A stretch of 14,027 nt of DNA from Micromonospora_J zhanjiangensis. GTDB taxonomy: Bacteria; Actinomycetota; Actinomycetes; Mycobacteriales; Micromonosporaceae. Positions 7,705-13,143 of this stretch are shown here, in pieces. The position numbers and the translations under genes were made by a program. Within the stretch, counting starts at the first letter, position 1. Every line of letters starts with the position of its first letter. Location of the stretch: assembly GCF_042650605.1 (NCBI RefSeq), contig NZ_JBHSBN010000055.1:1-14027 (forward strand), written 5' to 3'. The notes under the pieces were generated by a model. It ran no database searches and was not told the DNA's origin. It was given only the letters and a program-made list of their open reading frames with translations.

Positions 7705-9081
7705 GTGGCGGAACGGCTGGTCGTGATCGGTGGGGACGCGGCCGGGATGGCCGCCGCCTCCCAGGCCCGCCGCCGGCGCGGGCCGGACGACCTGGAGATC
7801 ATCGCCTTCGAGCGGGGCAACTTCACCTCGTACTCCGCCTGCGGCATCCCGTACTGGATCGGCGGGGTGGTGGACGACCGGGACGCCCTGATCGCCCGGA
7901 GCCCGCAGACCTTCCGGGACGACCACCGGGTGGACGTCCGGCTGCGGCACCAGGTCACCGAGATCGACCTGGACAAACGCGAGGTGGTGGCCCGCGACCT
8001 GACCGGCGGCGGCGAGGTCCGCGAACGGTTCGACATCCTGATGTACGCCACCGGCGCCACCCCGAGGATCCCGCCGTGGGCGCACACCGAGGCGCTGGGC
8101 GTGTTCGGCGTGCAGACCCTGGACGACGGGTCGGCGCTGCGGCAGTGGCTGGACGGCGAACCGCGCCCGCAGCGGGCGGTGGTGGTCGGCGGCGGCTACA
8201 TCGGGGTCGAGATGGCCGAGGCGATGATCCAGCGCGGCCTGTCGGTGACCCTGGTGGAGCGCGGCGACCAGCCGATGTCCACGGTGGACCCGGACATGGG
8301 TGCGCTGGTCACCGAGGCCCTGGACGGGCTCGGCATCGACGTGCGTACCCGCTGCGCGGTCACCGGCCTGCGGGTACGCGACGGTCGGGTGTACGGGGTG
8401 GACACCGCCGAGGGCGAGATCCCGGCCGACGTGGTGGTGCTCGGCGTCGGCGTACGCCCGAACACCGACCTGGCCGCGGCGGCCGGGCTGCCGATCGGGG
8501 TGACCGGCGGGATCCGGGTGGACCTGCGGATGCGGGCGGTCGGCATGGACCGGGTCTACGCGGCCGGCGATTGCGTGGAGTCCGTGCACCGGATCACCGG
8601 CCAGCCGGTGCACATCCCGCTCGGCACGCACGCCAACAAGCAGGGCCGGGTCGCCGGCCTCAACATCGGCGGCGGCTACGCCACCTTCCCCGGCGTCATC
8701 GGCACCGCCGTGACCAAGGTCTGCGAGCTGGAGGTGGGCCGCACCGGGCTGCTGGAGGCCGAGGCCGAGATCGCCGGCTACCAGTTCGTCACCGTTGTGG
8801 TCGAGTCGACCAACCGGGCCGGCTACTATCCCGGCGCCAAGCCGATGACCGTCAAACTGATCGTCGAGCGGCGCAGCGGGCAACTGCTCGGCGCGCAGAT
8901 CGTCGGCCGGTCCGAGGCCGCCAAGCGGATCGACGCCCTGGCCGTGGCGCTGTGGAACTACATGACCGTGGACGAGATGGCCGGCCTGGACCTCGGCTAC
9001 GCCCCGCCGTTCGCGCCGGTGTGGGATCCCGTGCTGATCGCCGCCCGCAAGGCCGTCGACGCGATCCACGACGGGCGCTGA
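7705..9081 (+). CDS. FAD/NAD(P)-dependent single-cysteine oxidoreductase, CoA-disulfide reductase class
   Basis: This 458 aa flavoprotein belongs to the class III pyridine nucleotide-disulfide reductases (CoA-disulfide reductase, NADH oxidase, persulfide reductase). FAD site: VVIGGDAAGMAAA (6-18). The single redox Cys is C46 in YSACGIPYWIGG. The NAD(P) fold is AVVVGGGYIGVEMAEA (about 155-170). The second FAD motif is VYAAGDCVES (about 283-292), followed by the dimerisation domain with NRAGYYPGAKPMTVKLI. No fused rhodanese domain is present. I prefer the GTG at 7705 because GGGAG lies 8 nt upstream and the protein then begins right before the FAD motif. An in-frame GTG at 7669 overlapping the ligase stop would add 12 Gly/Pro/Ala-rich residues. 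It likely shares a transcript with the preceding ligase. Substrate unknown; CoA disulfide or another low-mass disulfide is inferred. Confidence 0.9.
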   Translation: MAERLVVIGGDAAGMAAASQARRRRGPDDLEIIAFERGNFTSYSACGIPYWIGGVVDDRDALIARSPQTFRDDHRVDVRLRHQVTEIDLDKREVVARDLTGGGEVRERFDILMYATGATPRIPPWAHTEALGVFGVQTLDDGSALRQWLDGEPRPQRAVVVGGGYIGVEMAEAMIQRGLSVTLVERGDQPMSTVDPDMGALVTEALDGLGIDVRTRCAVTGLRVRDGRVYGVDTAEGEIPADVVVLGVGVRPNTDLAAAAGLPIGVTGGIRVDLRMRAVGMDRVYAAGDCVESVHRITGQPVHIPLGTHANKQGRVAGLNIGGGYATFPGVIGTAVTKVCELEVGRTGLLEAEAEIAGYQFVTVVVESTNRAGYYPGAKPMTVKLIVERRSGQLLGAQIVGRSEAAKRIDALAVALWNYMTVDEMAGLDLGYAPPFAPVWDPVLIAARKAVDAIHDGR

Positions 9082-9088
9082 CCGGCGG

Positions 9089-9103
9089 TAGGCTCTGCGT
9101 CCG
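9089..9103 (+). promoter_or_regulatory. leaderless -10 promoter element for the DUF1707 gene
   Basis: TAGGCT (9089-9094) fits the actinobacterial TAnnnT -10 consensus and ends 8 nt before the GTG start at 9103. Transcription would then begin at or next to the start codon, and no ribosome binding site is present. No clear -35 is seen; its expected position lies at the end of the preceding gene. This suggests the DUF1707 gene is transcribed separately even though it lies only 21 nt downstream of the oxidoreductase. Confidence 0.55.
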
Positions 9104-9702
9104 TGGAGCCACAACCGCGGGACGGGATCGACCGGATCCGGGTCTCCGACTCGGAGCGCGAGCAGGTCGTCGAGCTGCTCGGCCAGGCCGCCGCCGAGGG
9201 CCGGCTGACCCTCGACGAGTACGCCGAGCGGGCCACCGCCGCGCACGCCGCGAAGACCCGCGGCGAGCTGGCGAAACTCACCGACGACCTGCCGGTGGTC
9301 CGACCCCGGCCGGCGCCTTCTACGGCTCTGTCCACGGGCGCTCTCGCCACCGGTGGGCCGGAGCGGTTGGTGGCTGTCTTCGGCAACGAGTCCCGCAAGG
9401 GGCACTGGCCGGTTCCGGAACACCTGGTCGCTAAATCGATCTTCGGGGACTGCCACATCGAGTTGCAGGACGCCCAGTTGCAGTACCCGGTGACGGTGAT
9501 CGAGGCGACCGCCATCTTCGGGTCGGTGACCATCTTCGTGCCGGAGGGCGTCGACGTGCGGCTCAGCGGGTCGGCGGTGTTCGGCTCGAAGGAGTCCAAG
9601 CTGACCGGCCGCCCGGAGCCGGGCGCACCGGTGATCGACGTACGGGCCCTGGTGCGGTTCGGCTCGGTGACCGTCCGCCCGCCTCGCCGCCGCTGGTGGT
9701 GA
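9103..9702 (+). CDS. DUF1707 (SHOCT-like) protein with LiaF-like C-terminal domain
   Basis: This is a 199 aa protein without a membrane segment. Residues 11-63 match DUF1707: RVSDSEREQVVELLGQAA, then GRLTLDEYAERATAAHAAKT and RGELAKLTDDLP, where the SD-ER, the LTLDEY/ER pattern and the closing L-DLP are typical. A Pro/Ala/Thr linker follows. Residues about 85-195 are Val/Phe-rich with repeated beta-turn signatures (VAVFGNESRKG, IFGDCHIEL, IFGSVTIFVPEG, VFGSKESK, RFGSVTVRPP), as in the LiaF-like cell-wall-active antibiotic response domain. Such proteins are linked to envelope stress in the wider family; the role here is inferred. The GTG start is set by the domain onset and the leaderless promoter. 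The gene converges on the minus-strand 113 aa gene. Confidence 0.85.
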   Translation: MEPQPRDGIDRIRVSDSEREQVVELLGQAAAEGRLTLDEYAERATAAHAAKTRGELAKLTDDLPVVRPRPAPSTALSTGALATGGPERLVAVFGNESRKGHWPVPEHLVAKSIFGDCHIELQDAQLQYPVTVIEATAIFGSVTIFVPEGVDVRLSGSAVFGSKESKLTGRPEPGAPVIDVRALVRFGSVTVRPPRRRWW

Positions 9703-9705
9703 CAG

Positions 9706-9717
9706 GGCCCGCGGGCC
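9706..9717. terminator. palindrome between convergent genes, possible bidirectional terminator
   Basis: GGCCCGCGGGCC is a perfect 12 bp palindrome starting 3 nt after the DUF1707 stop and 49 bp beyond the stop of the convergent gene. It could form a short G/C stem on either transcript. There is no U-tract, and short G/C palindromes arise easily in this base composition, so confidence is modest. Confidence 0.35.
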
Positions 9718-9765
9718 GCGGGTCGGCGTGTCGCGGAACGCGGGGCGCGCTGGCCTTCGTCGGGA

Positions 9766-10107
9766 TCACACGAGCGCGGGGTCGATCCCCCTGGTTCGCT
9801 GGGGCGGGGTGGTCCGGGTGTCGGCGCGGTGCCGACGGGGCCTGCGGGCCACGGCGCGGGCCGGCCGGGCGACGGGAGCGACCGCGGTAGGCTCGCCGGC
9901 CGGTTGGATCCCCGCGACCTGGACGAACACCTCCCGCTTGTCGATGGCCTCGCCGGTCTCCCCCAGCACGTAGCCGGTGAGCCACACCCAGCCGTCGTAG
10001 GTGGGTCGGTCGTTCACGACGGTTACCCGCAGCACCAGTGCCCGGTCCCCACCGAACTGCACCGACGCCTCCCGGCCGAGCCGCACGACATCCCCCGGAG
10101 AAGGCAT
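9766..10107 (-). CDS. 113 aa hypothetical protein, Micromonosporaceae type
   Basis: I recognise no functional family, but the protein is convincingly coding. It begins MPSPGDVVRLGREASVQFGG. Residues 1-70 form a beta-rich, well-mixed domain (RALVLRVTVVND, WVWLTGYVLGETGEAIDKRE, VFVQVAGIQPAG). A basic, Ala/Pro/Arg-rich tail follows (about 72-113), probably disordered. I chose ATG at 10107, whose A is the last base of the upstream gene's TGA (TGATG overlap), which implies translational coupling. A GTG one codon earlier (10110) is the alternative. It is the second gene of a two-gene unit and converges on the DUF1707 gene. The domain resembles small beta-barrel or Sm-like folds only in composition; no function is claimed. 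Confidence 0.65.
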   Translation of the reverse strand: MPSPGDVVRLGREASVQFGGDRALVLRVTVVNDRPTYDGWVWLTGYVLGETGEAIDKREVFVQVAGIQPAGEPTAVAPVARPARAVARRPRRHRADTRTTPPQRTRGIDPALV

Positions 10108-10448
10108 CACCGCAGATGCTCCAGGATCCGGTCGGACAGCTCAACGGCGAACGTCTGCACCGCGATCCGGGCCTGCGCGCACGGGAACCGGACTGGACCG
10201 AACGCCATCCGGCAGTCGACGCAGAACCCGTCCTCGCCGCGCCGGTGGACGGCGAGGGCCTGGGCGAGCTGGCGGTGTGACGGCCAGTCCTGCCGACCGA
10301 TGAACACCTCCCGGGTACGGCACGGCAGGTCGGACCCGCACCGGCAGACGACCCGCCGCAGGCCGGCGGACCAGACCGGCCGGTGCCGGCGGGCGAGCGC
10401 CAGCGCGGCGGCGGACAGAAACCCCTGAACCGAGACCCGTTGCGTCAT
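10107..10448 (-). CDS. 113 aa cysteine-rich protein, probable zinc-binding
   Basis: This small cytoplasmic protein begins MTQRVSVQGFLSAAALALAR. Cysteines fall in two clusters, CRCGSDLPC (C35, C37, C43) and CVDC...C (C76, C79, C90), with conserved-looking His at 58 and 68. This spacing suggests bound metal, probably zinc, although an iron-sulfur site cannot be excluded. I chose ATG at 10448: it has no ribosome binding site, but a promoter-like pair upstream places transcription start at about this codon. A TTG at 10484 would add 12 residues but would lie on the -35. Its TGA overlaps the next gene's ATG. It is divergent from the leader peptide/HTH unit, so the HTH protein may regulate it. No family name is recognised. 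Confidence 0.65.
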   Translation of the reverse strand: MTQRVSVQGFLSAAALALARRHRPVWSAGLRRVVCRCGSDLPCRTREVFIGRQDWPSHRQLAQALAVHRRGEDGFCVDCRMAFGPVRFPCAQARIAVQTFAVELSDRILEHLR

Positions 10449-10455
10449 CAGCCCA

Positions 10456-10484
10456 CGATGACCCAACAGCGGCCCCCTGGTCAA
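10456..10484 (-). promoter_or_regulatory. predicted leaderless promoter of the cysteine-rich gene
   Basis: On the minus strand TTGACC (10484-10479) and TCATCG (10461-10456) are separated by exactly 17 bp, and the -10 ends 7 nt before the ATG at 10448. The -35 is excellent and the -10 is weak (no A at position 2). The spacing fits a leaderless transcript and explains the missing ribosome binding site. Confidence 0.45.
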
Positions 10485-10485
10485 T

Positions 10486-10496
10486 AGGGGACCCCT
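10486..10496. promoter_or_regulatory. palindromic operator candidate AGGGGACCCCT
   Basis: This is a perfect 11 bp palindrome with one central base, lying between two divergent promoters, 1 bp from the minus-strand -35. CCCCTGG occurs on both sides of it (10473-10479 and 10492-10498), and GTCACC is repeated nearby (10506-10511 and 10519-10524). The position suits binding by the adjacent 59 aa helix-turn-helix protein; that assignment is inference. Confidence 0.4.
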
Positions 10497-10502
10497 GGAA
10501 GT

Positions 10503-10542
10503 TTGTCACCAGTCGGGGGTCACCGATTAGAGATATCCTCAC
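10503..10542 (+). promoter_or_regulatory. predicted leaderless promoter of the leader peptide/HTH unit
   Basis: TAGAGA (10528-10533) lies 9 nt before the ATG at 10543, the distance expected for a leaderless mRNA. TTGTCA (10503-10508) is a fair -35, but the 19 bp spacer is longer than ideal. No ribosome binding site precedes the ATG. Confidence 0.45.
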
Positions 10543-10584
10543 ATGTCTACTCTGACCTGGTGGTACGTGGGCCGGGCCCGCTAA
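10543..10584 (+). CDS. 13-codon leader peptide MSTLTWWYVGRAR
   Basis: A very short frame, ATG to TAA, encodes MSTLTWWYVGRAR. It begins 9 nt after a promoter-like -10, so it could be read from the 5' end of a leaderless mRNA. Its stop overlaps the start of the helix-turn-helix gene as TAATG. The helix-turn-helix gene has no ribosome binding site of its own, so ribosomes finishing this peptide probably restart on it. Two adjacent Trp codons and a Tyr codon sit in the middle, a feature of attenuator leaders, although one such pair is weak evidence. GGCCC (10575-10579) and GGGCC (10587-10591) can pair, placing TAATG in a 7 nt loop. That it is translated is inferred. Confidence 0.5.
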   Translation: MSTLTWWYVGRAR

Positions 10585-10763
10585 TGGGGCCATACGAGAT
10601 CGCTGAACGGCTCAACGTCTCCCGTAGCCGCTTTCAGCAGATCGCTCTACGCCCGCACTTCCCCAAGCCCTACCAGGAGCTGCGCGGGATGAAGGTCTGG
10701 CTGGCCGAGGAAATCGAAGCCTGGATCAAGGAACACCGACCGCACCAGGCCAAGGACGACTGA
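10584..10763 (+). CDS. 59 aa helix-turn-helix DNA-binding protein, AlpA/excisionase-like
   Basis: This is a minimal DNA-binding protein. Residues 1-23 (MGPYEIAERLNVSRSRFQQI) are a clear helix-turn-helix, with the recognition helix around SRSRFQQIA. It is followed by the wing-like FPKPYQELRGMKVWLAEEIE and WIKEHRP, as in MerR/AlpA-type excisionase-fold proteins, where the wing carries the conserved KVW and the W of EAWI. The length is normal for such single-domain regulators. The ATG overlaps the stop of the 13-codon leader (TAATG). A TTG-started extension over the leader region (10503) was rejected. It probably binds the palindromic region between the divergent promoters and regulates itself and the cysteine-rich gene pair; that role is inferred. 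Confidence 0.8.
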   Translation: MGPYEIAERLNVSRSRFQQIALRPHFPKPYQELRGMKVWLAEEIEAWIKEHRPHQAKDD

Positions 10764-10807
10764 CGTCCCGTGGCGCAGGCTTGCACCCCGACGGCAGGAC
10801 TCACCGC

Positions 10808-11260
10808 ATGCACCTGACACCGGAGCACGGTTTCGCACCCTCCACCCTTCGGGACGTGGGTGAGGATGCGAGTGACGGCTATGTGATCGGCCTCCGCGAG
10901 AGCACTCGGGCCGACTCCTGGTCCCTGCTGTTCATGGCGGCTCTCGACGAAGATCTGGACGAGGAAGACCTGGACGACGAGGATCCGGACGACGAGAGCG
11001 ACTTCGAAGACGACACGTACTGCCTCGTCGTCGATCCCGGCCAGGCGACACACTACGGCGGCGTGCGCGAGTGCCACGTAACCGATCGGCAGCTACGTCT
11101 GGCGCTAACCCCCGACGCCGCCAACACCCTCGGCCTGCCCACGAACGTCACCTTCGAACTGGACCTGCCTGACCACCAACTCGCCATGCTGCGACAGGGC
11201 CTGGTCAGGGTCCTCACCTCCGGCCACCCCGAGGCCCGACCGGCAATCCTGGGGACTTGA
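10808..11260 (+). CDS. Imm10-like immunity protein
   Basis: This 150 aa acidic protein resembles the Imm10 family of polymorphic toxin immunity proteins. Indicators are SWSLLFMAAL (37-46), TYCLVVDPGQATHYGGV (70-86), the beta-strand pattern ECHVTDRQLRLALTPDAA, and a C-terminal FELDLPDHQ/LRQGLVRVL helix (116-136). Members of that family neutralise a partner toxin in the cytoplasm. An unusual Asp/Glu-rich stretch occupies 47-69. I chose ATG at 10808 with AGGA 8 nt upstream; a TTG at 10781 would add nine residues. No toxin with a recognisable export or RHS/filamentous region lies in the window, so it would be an orphan immunity gene. It lies 44 nt after the helix-turn-helix gene on the same strand. 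The family call is by eye. Confidence 0.65.
   Translation: MHLTPEHGFAPSTLRDVGEDASDGYVIGLRESTRADSWSLLFMAALDEDLDEEDLDDEDPDDESDFEDDTYCLVVDPGQATHYGGVRECHVTDRQLRLALTPDAANTLGLPTNVTFELDLPDHQLAMLRQGLVRVLTSGHPEARPAILGT
10946..11014 (+). repeat. degenerate 15 bp acidic-codon repeats in the Imm10-like gene
   Basis: About four imperfect units based on GAC GAC GAG GAx CTG/CCG encode the D/E-rich segment (LDEDLDEEDLDDEDPDDESD and following). The third unit ends in CCG instead of CTG. In-frame 15 bp units could expand or contract by slippage without breaking the gene. Confidence 0.6.
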
Positions 11261-11335
11261 ACGGCGGATCGGCAGCCTTGACGAATTTGGTTATCAGCGG
11301 CGACACTTTGGCGCTCGTTCGCATGTTTGACATTT

Positions 11336-11800
11336 TTAGAAGGCCAACTTCCCAATGTGTGGGTTCTGCTGAATCCCGGGGACATTATCGATCAACTGCG
11401 CTCGACCACTTGAAAGGAATCGCTCAAGGGTAGCGGACAATTCCAGGCGGTCGACTTGGAGTTGAAGGTCAGAGCCCGAAGTCGAGATTTGAACTTTACC
11501 GCCGCCCACTGGACGAAAGTAGACCTGATCAGCAGCCTCCGTGAACCCAATGGAAATCGGCTCGTTTGCGCGAATGGCCTTTATCGACTGGGCAACACAT
11601 GCCAAGAAGTCAAACAGTGGAACTCGCCGTCGAGGACCAATAATGACCGTTCCGTCGACCTCGCAGGTCACCCACGACGGAAAAAGCGTGTAATGCAGAT
11701 CAGTCTCGGTGAGATCTTCTCCGGCAGCGCGTCGAGACTTGTCGAACAGATTCTTGGAGAGAATGTCGAAGTCCACATGCTCGGCGACCAATGAGATCAT
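11336..11800 (-). CDS. 154 aa hypothetical protein, possible toxin or immunity component
   Basis: No family is recognised. The protein is soluble and mixed alpha/beta, beginning MISLVAEHVDFDILSKNLFD. A central beta-rich part (LHYTLFPSWVTCEVDGTVII, then GPRRRVPLFDFLACVAQSIK) and ISIGFTEAADQVYFRPVGGG are followed by a C-terminal helix (LQLQVDRLELSATLERFLSS). The layout, beta-strands around a helix starting VPLFDF, resembles small immunity proteins, but this is impression only. It lacks GNAT acetyl-CoA motifs. The ATG lies 4 nt after the stop of the DUF1778 gene, with a poor site (GGTGAG) overlapping that stop, so translation is probably coupled. Codons are much less G/C-biased than in the left part of the window, suggesting transfer. 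It converges on the Imm10-like gene. Confidence 0.6.
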   Translation of the reverse strand: MISLVAEHVDFDILSKNLFDKSRRAAGEDLTETDLHYTLFPSWVTCEVDGTVIIGPRRRVPLFDFLACVAQSIKAIRANEPISIGFTEAADQVYFRPVGGGKVQISTSGSDLQLQVDRLELSATLERFLSSGRAQLIDNVPGIQQNPHIGKLAF

Positions 11801-11804
11801 TCAC

Positions 11805-12089
11805 TCACCGCTGCGCACCGCTCGCCGGAGGATTGTCGTCGAGCACCGTCGGGCTGGTCAATAACTCCGACAGCCCGGCCACCTCCAGCGCCGGACCCTG
11901 CAACGCCCCGTCGAAAACCCGCCAGGCCGCCTCGTCCAACAGGACCACCCGCCGGTCGGCCACCACGTCCGCCGTCGTCTCGGTAGCCGCCTTCAGCACG
12001 AACGTCGACGCGCTGCCCCCGTCCGCCTGACTGGCCGCCTCCAGCAACGCCCTCTGCCGCTCATCCAGCCGCACCATCTTCGCACTCAC
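11805..12089 (-). CDS. DUF1778 (TacA-like) antitoxin without a GNAT toxin
   Basis: This is a 94 aa protein. The N-terminal part (RLDERQRALLEAASQADGGS, STFVLKAATETTADVVADRR) matches the DUF1778 ribbon-helix-helix antitoxin. The next part (VVLLDEAAWRVFDGALQGPA) matches the conserved D/E-x-x-W-x-x-F...L stretch just after it, which in TacA leads into the toxin-binding tail. In characterised pairs the adjacent gene is a GNAT acetyltransferase that blocks aminoacyl-tRNA. Here the next gene starts 4 nt later but is the unrelated 154 aa protein. I chose GTG at 12089 because TACGAT sits 6 nt upstream as a leaderless -10; an internal ATG at 12077 is the alternative. It could be a relic antitoxin or the regulator of a novel pair. 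Confidence 0.75.
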   Translation of the reverse strand: MSAKMVRLDERQRALLEAASQADGGSASTFVLKAATETTADVVADRRVVLLDEAAWRVFDGALQGPALEVAGLSELLTSPTVLDDNPPASGAQR

Positions 12090-12095
12090 CCGGCA

Positions 12096-12101
12096 ATCGT
12101 A
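12096..12101 (-). promoter_or_regulatory. leaderless -10 element TACGAT for the DUF1778 gene
   Basis: TACGAT on the minus strand ends 6 nt before the GTG at 12089 and fits TAnnnT. It sits in the 25 nt gap after the membrane-protein gene, so the DUF1778 gene probably has its own promoter. No strong -35 is seen; the best 17 bp upstream is CTGTTG. Autorepression by the ribbon-helix-helix protein would act here. Confidence 0.45.
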
Positions 12102-12114
12102 CGCACAATGCACG

Positions 12115-12582
12115 TCACCAACAGGCCCGCCTCCCACTCGCCCAACCGCCGTGGTTCTGGGCTGGACGCAGGGTGATTAGCAGGTAGGCCAAATACAGAG
12201 CCTGGGCAATCAGCTGAATAAGCATGGACTCGTGATCTATGTTCGGCTGGACCCACCAGTAAAGCGATGGAGCGAAAACCATGAGCACCGACATCACCGT
12301 AAGCCACAACAGGCGAATCCTCGGGCGAAGCAACAGCACGAACACGGTGCCTAAGATGGTTGGGACGCCGACAAGGCTCAGCGCGCCCAGTGTCGCAAAC
12401 AGGCTAAAAATAAATATGACTGGGGCGGGCCTGAAAGCTCCAGCGGGAAGGTCGGTGAGGGCGTAGTAACAAAGCCACACCGCGTAGACGATGGCGATGT
12501 ACCCGAGGGTGGCGCGGAAAATGTCACAGCACACCGGGTGCCGTAACCGGTGCGTGTCCGAGACTGATCGCTGGTCGGTCAT
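12115..12582 (-). CDS. 155 aa multi-span membrane protein of unknown function
   Basis: No family is recognised. There are about five hydrophobic segments: 24-42 (ATLGYIAIVYAVWLCYYAL), 53-70, 71-86 (the two together PVIFIFSLFATLGALSLVGV plus PTILGTVFVLLL), 91-110 (LLWLTVMSVLMVFAPSLYWW) and 119-138. The N-terminus is short and polar with two Cys (18, 19), and basic residues cluster at RPRIR (86-90) and the C-terminus. I chose ATG at 12582 because upstream codons fall in a MITE-like element whose end is 8 bp away. There is no ribosome binding site. The frame stays open into the element, adding 34 residues, but that extension is low-complexity. Codon bias is weaker than in the left part of the window. 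It could be an immunity or stress membrane protein; unproven. Confidence 0.6.
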   Translation of the reverse strand: MTDQRSVSDTHRLRHPVCCDIFRATLGYIAIVYAVWLCYYALTDLPAGAFRPAPVIFIFSLFATLGALSLVGVPTILGTVFVLLLRPRIRLLWLTVMSVLMVFAPSLYWWVQPNIDHESMLIQLIAQALYLAYLLITLRPAQNHGGWASGRRACW

Positions 12583-12590
12583 CACGACTA

Positions 12591-12967
12591 GTGCGGTGTC
12601 CACCAACGTTCGCCGGGTCGACCGTCCTGGGGCGGCGTCAACCCCGAGAATCACTGCCGGTGCCGCCAACCGCGACCCACCCACCCCTCACCACTTCCCT
12701 TTGCTCTGCTTCACCAGAGGCAACAGACACTGAGCGTGCACACCACTCGCACCCAAAATTTGATCTCCGCCACCCAAACGAGCCAGGTCAACGTCGGTGT
12801 TTCCACCGCTGAAGCAGAGCGAAGGGAAGCCACCCCTCACCTCGCCCCACCCGACCCCGCCACCCAGCGTCAACCACCACCACCCACACCTACCCTGACG
12901 CATCGTCACAGCCGCCACGCAGCACGCCGCAACGGACCTTCCCCGGCAACTTTCGTGGACACCGCAC
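12591..12967. mobile_element. MITE-like element with TA target duplication, IS630/Tc1-like ends
   Basis: This 377 bp element begins GTGCGGTGTCCAC (12591-12603) and ends with its exact inverse (12955-12967). The match extends inward with gaps (CAACGTT/GAAAGTT, then CCGGG). TA flanks both ends (12589-12590 and 12968-12969), the signature of TA-targeting IS630/Tc1-mariner transposition. A second inverted pair lies inside: CTTCCCTTTGCTCTGCTTCA (12697-12716) and its inverse with one mismatch (about 12809-12828). So the whole element can fold. No transposase is encoded; the open frames inside are low-complexity. I read it as a non-autonomous element moved by a transposase elsewhere in the genome. 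Confidence 0.7.
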
Positions 12968-12969
12968 TA

Positions 12970-13143
12970 GCCGCCTTCGCCGCCTGGCATTGCGCATCCT
13001 ACCGCCGGCAGCGCCCTCAAAACGGGCGAATAGGGCGACCGTGCATTCTATTTACCGGTAGTCCGCCCTCAGTATCGGCGGGAGAACGTAAATGCCTTGT
13101 CCACCATGCCCCACGACGGCAGGCCAAAGACCAAGCCCAGATA
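12970..13143. other. gene-free spacer between the MITE-like element and the 141 aa gene
   Basis: No supported gene. Two small inverted pairs are visible: CGCCCT/AGGGCG (13012-13017, 13032-13037) and CCGCC/GGCGG (13063-13067, 13077-13081). The second, about 65 nt past the stop of the minus-strand 141 aa gene, could act as a weak terminator. A plus-strand ATG at 13092 (MPCPPCPTTAG) runs antisense into that gene and is not credible. Before the element inserted, this sequence would have lain directly upstream of the membrane-protein gene, so it may hold that gene's original promoter. Confidence 0.4.

Noticed and set aside
7384..9456. 690 aa minus-strand open frame opposite the ligase, oxidoreductase and DUF1707 genes
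   Set aside because: Spans three well-supported plus-strand genes and encodes His/Pro/Gly/Arg-rich sequence; shadow frame.
10503..10763. 86 aa version of the helix-turn-helix protein from TTG 10503
   Set aside because: No ribosome binding site, overlaps the predicted promoter and the leader peptide; the conserved domain begins at ATG 10584.
11456..11794. 112 aa plus-strand open frame opposite the 154 aa gene
   Set aside because: Less protein-like than the minus-strand frame, which is also placed in tandem with the DUF1778 gene.
12688..12918. 76 aa minus-strand open frame within the MITE-like element
   Set aside because: Gly/Trp-rich low complexity with no start signal; explained by the inverted-repeat structure of the element.
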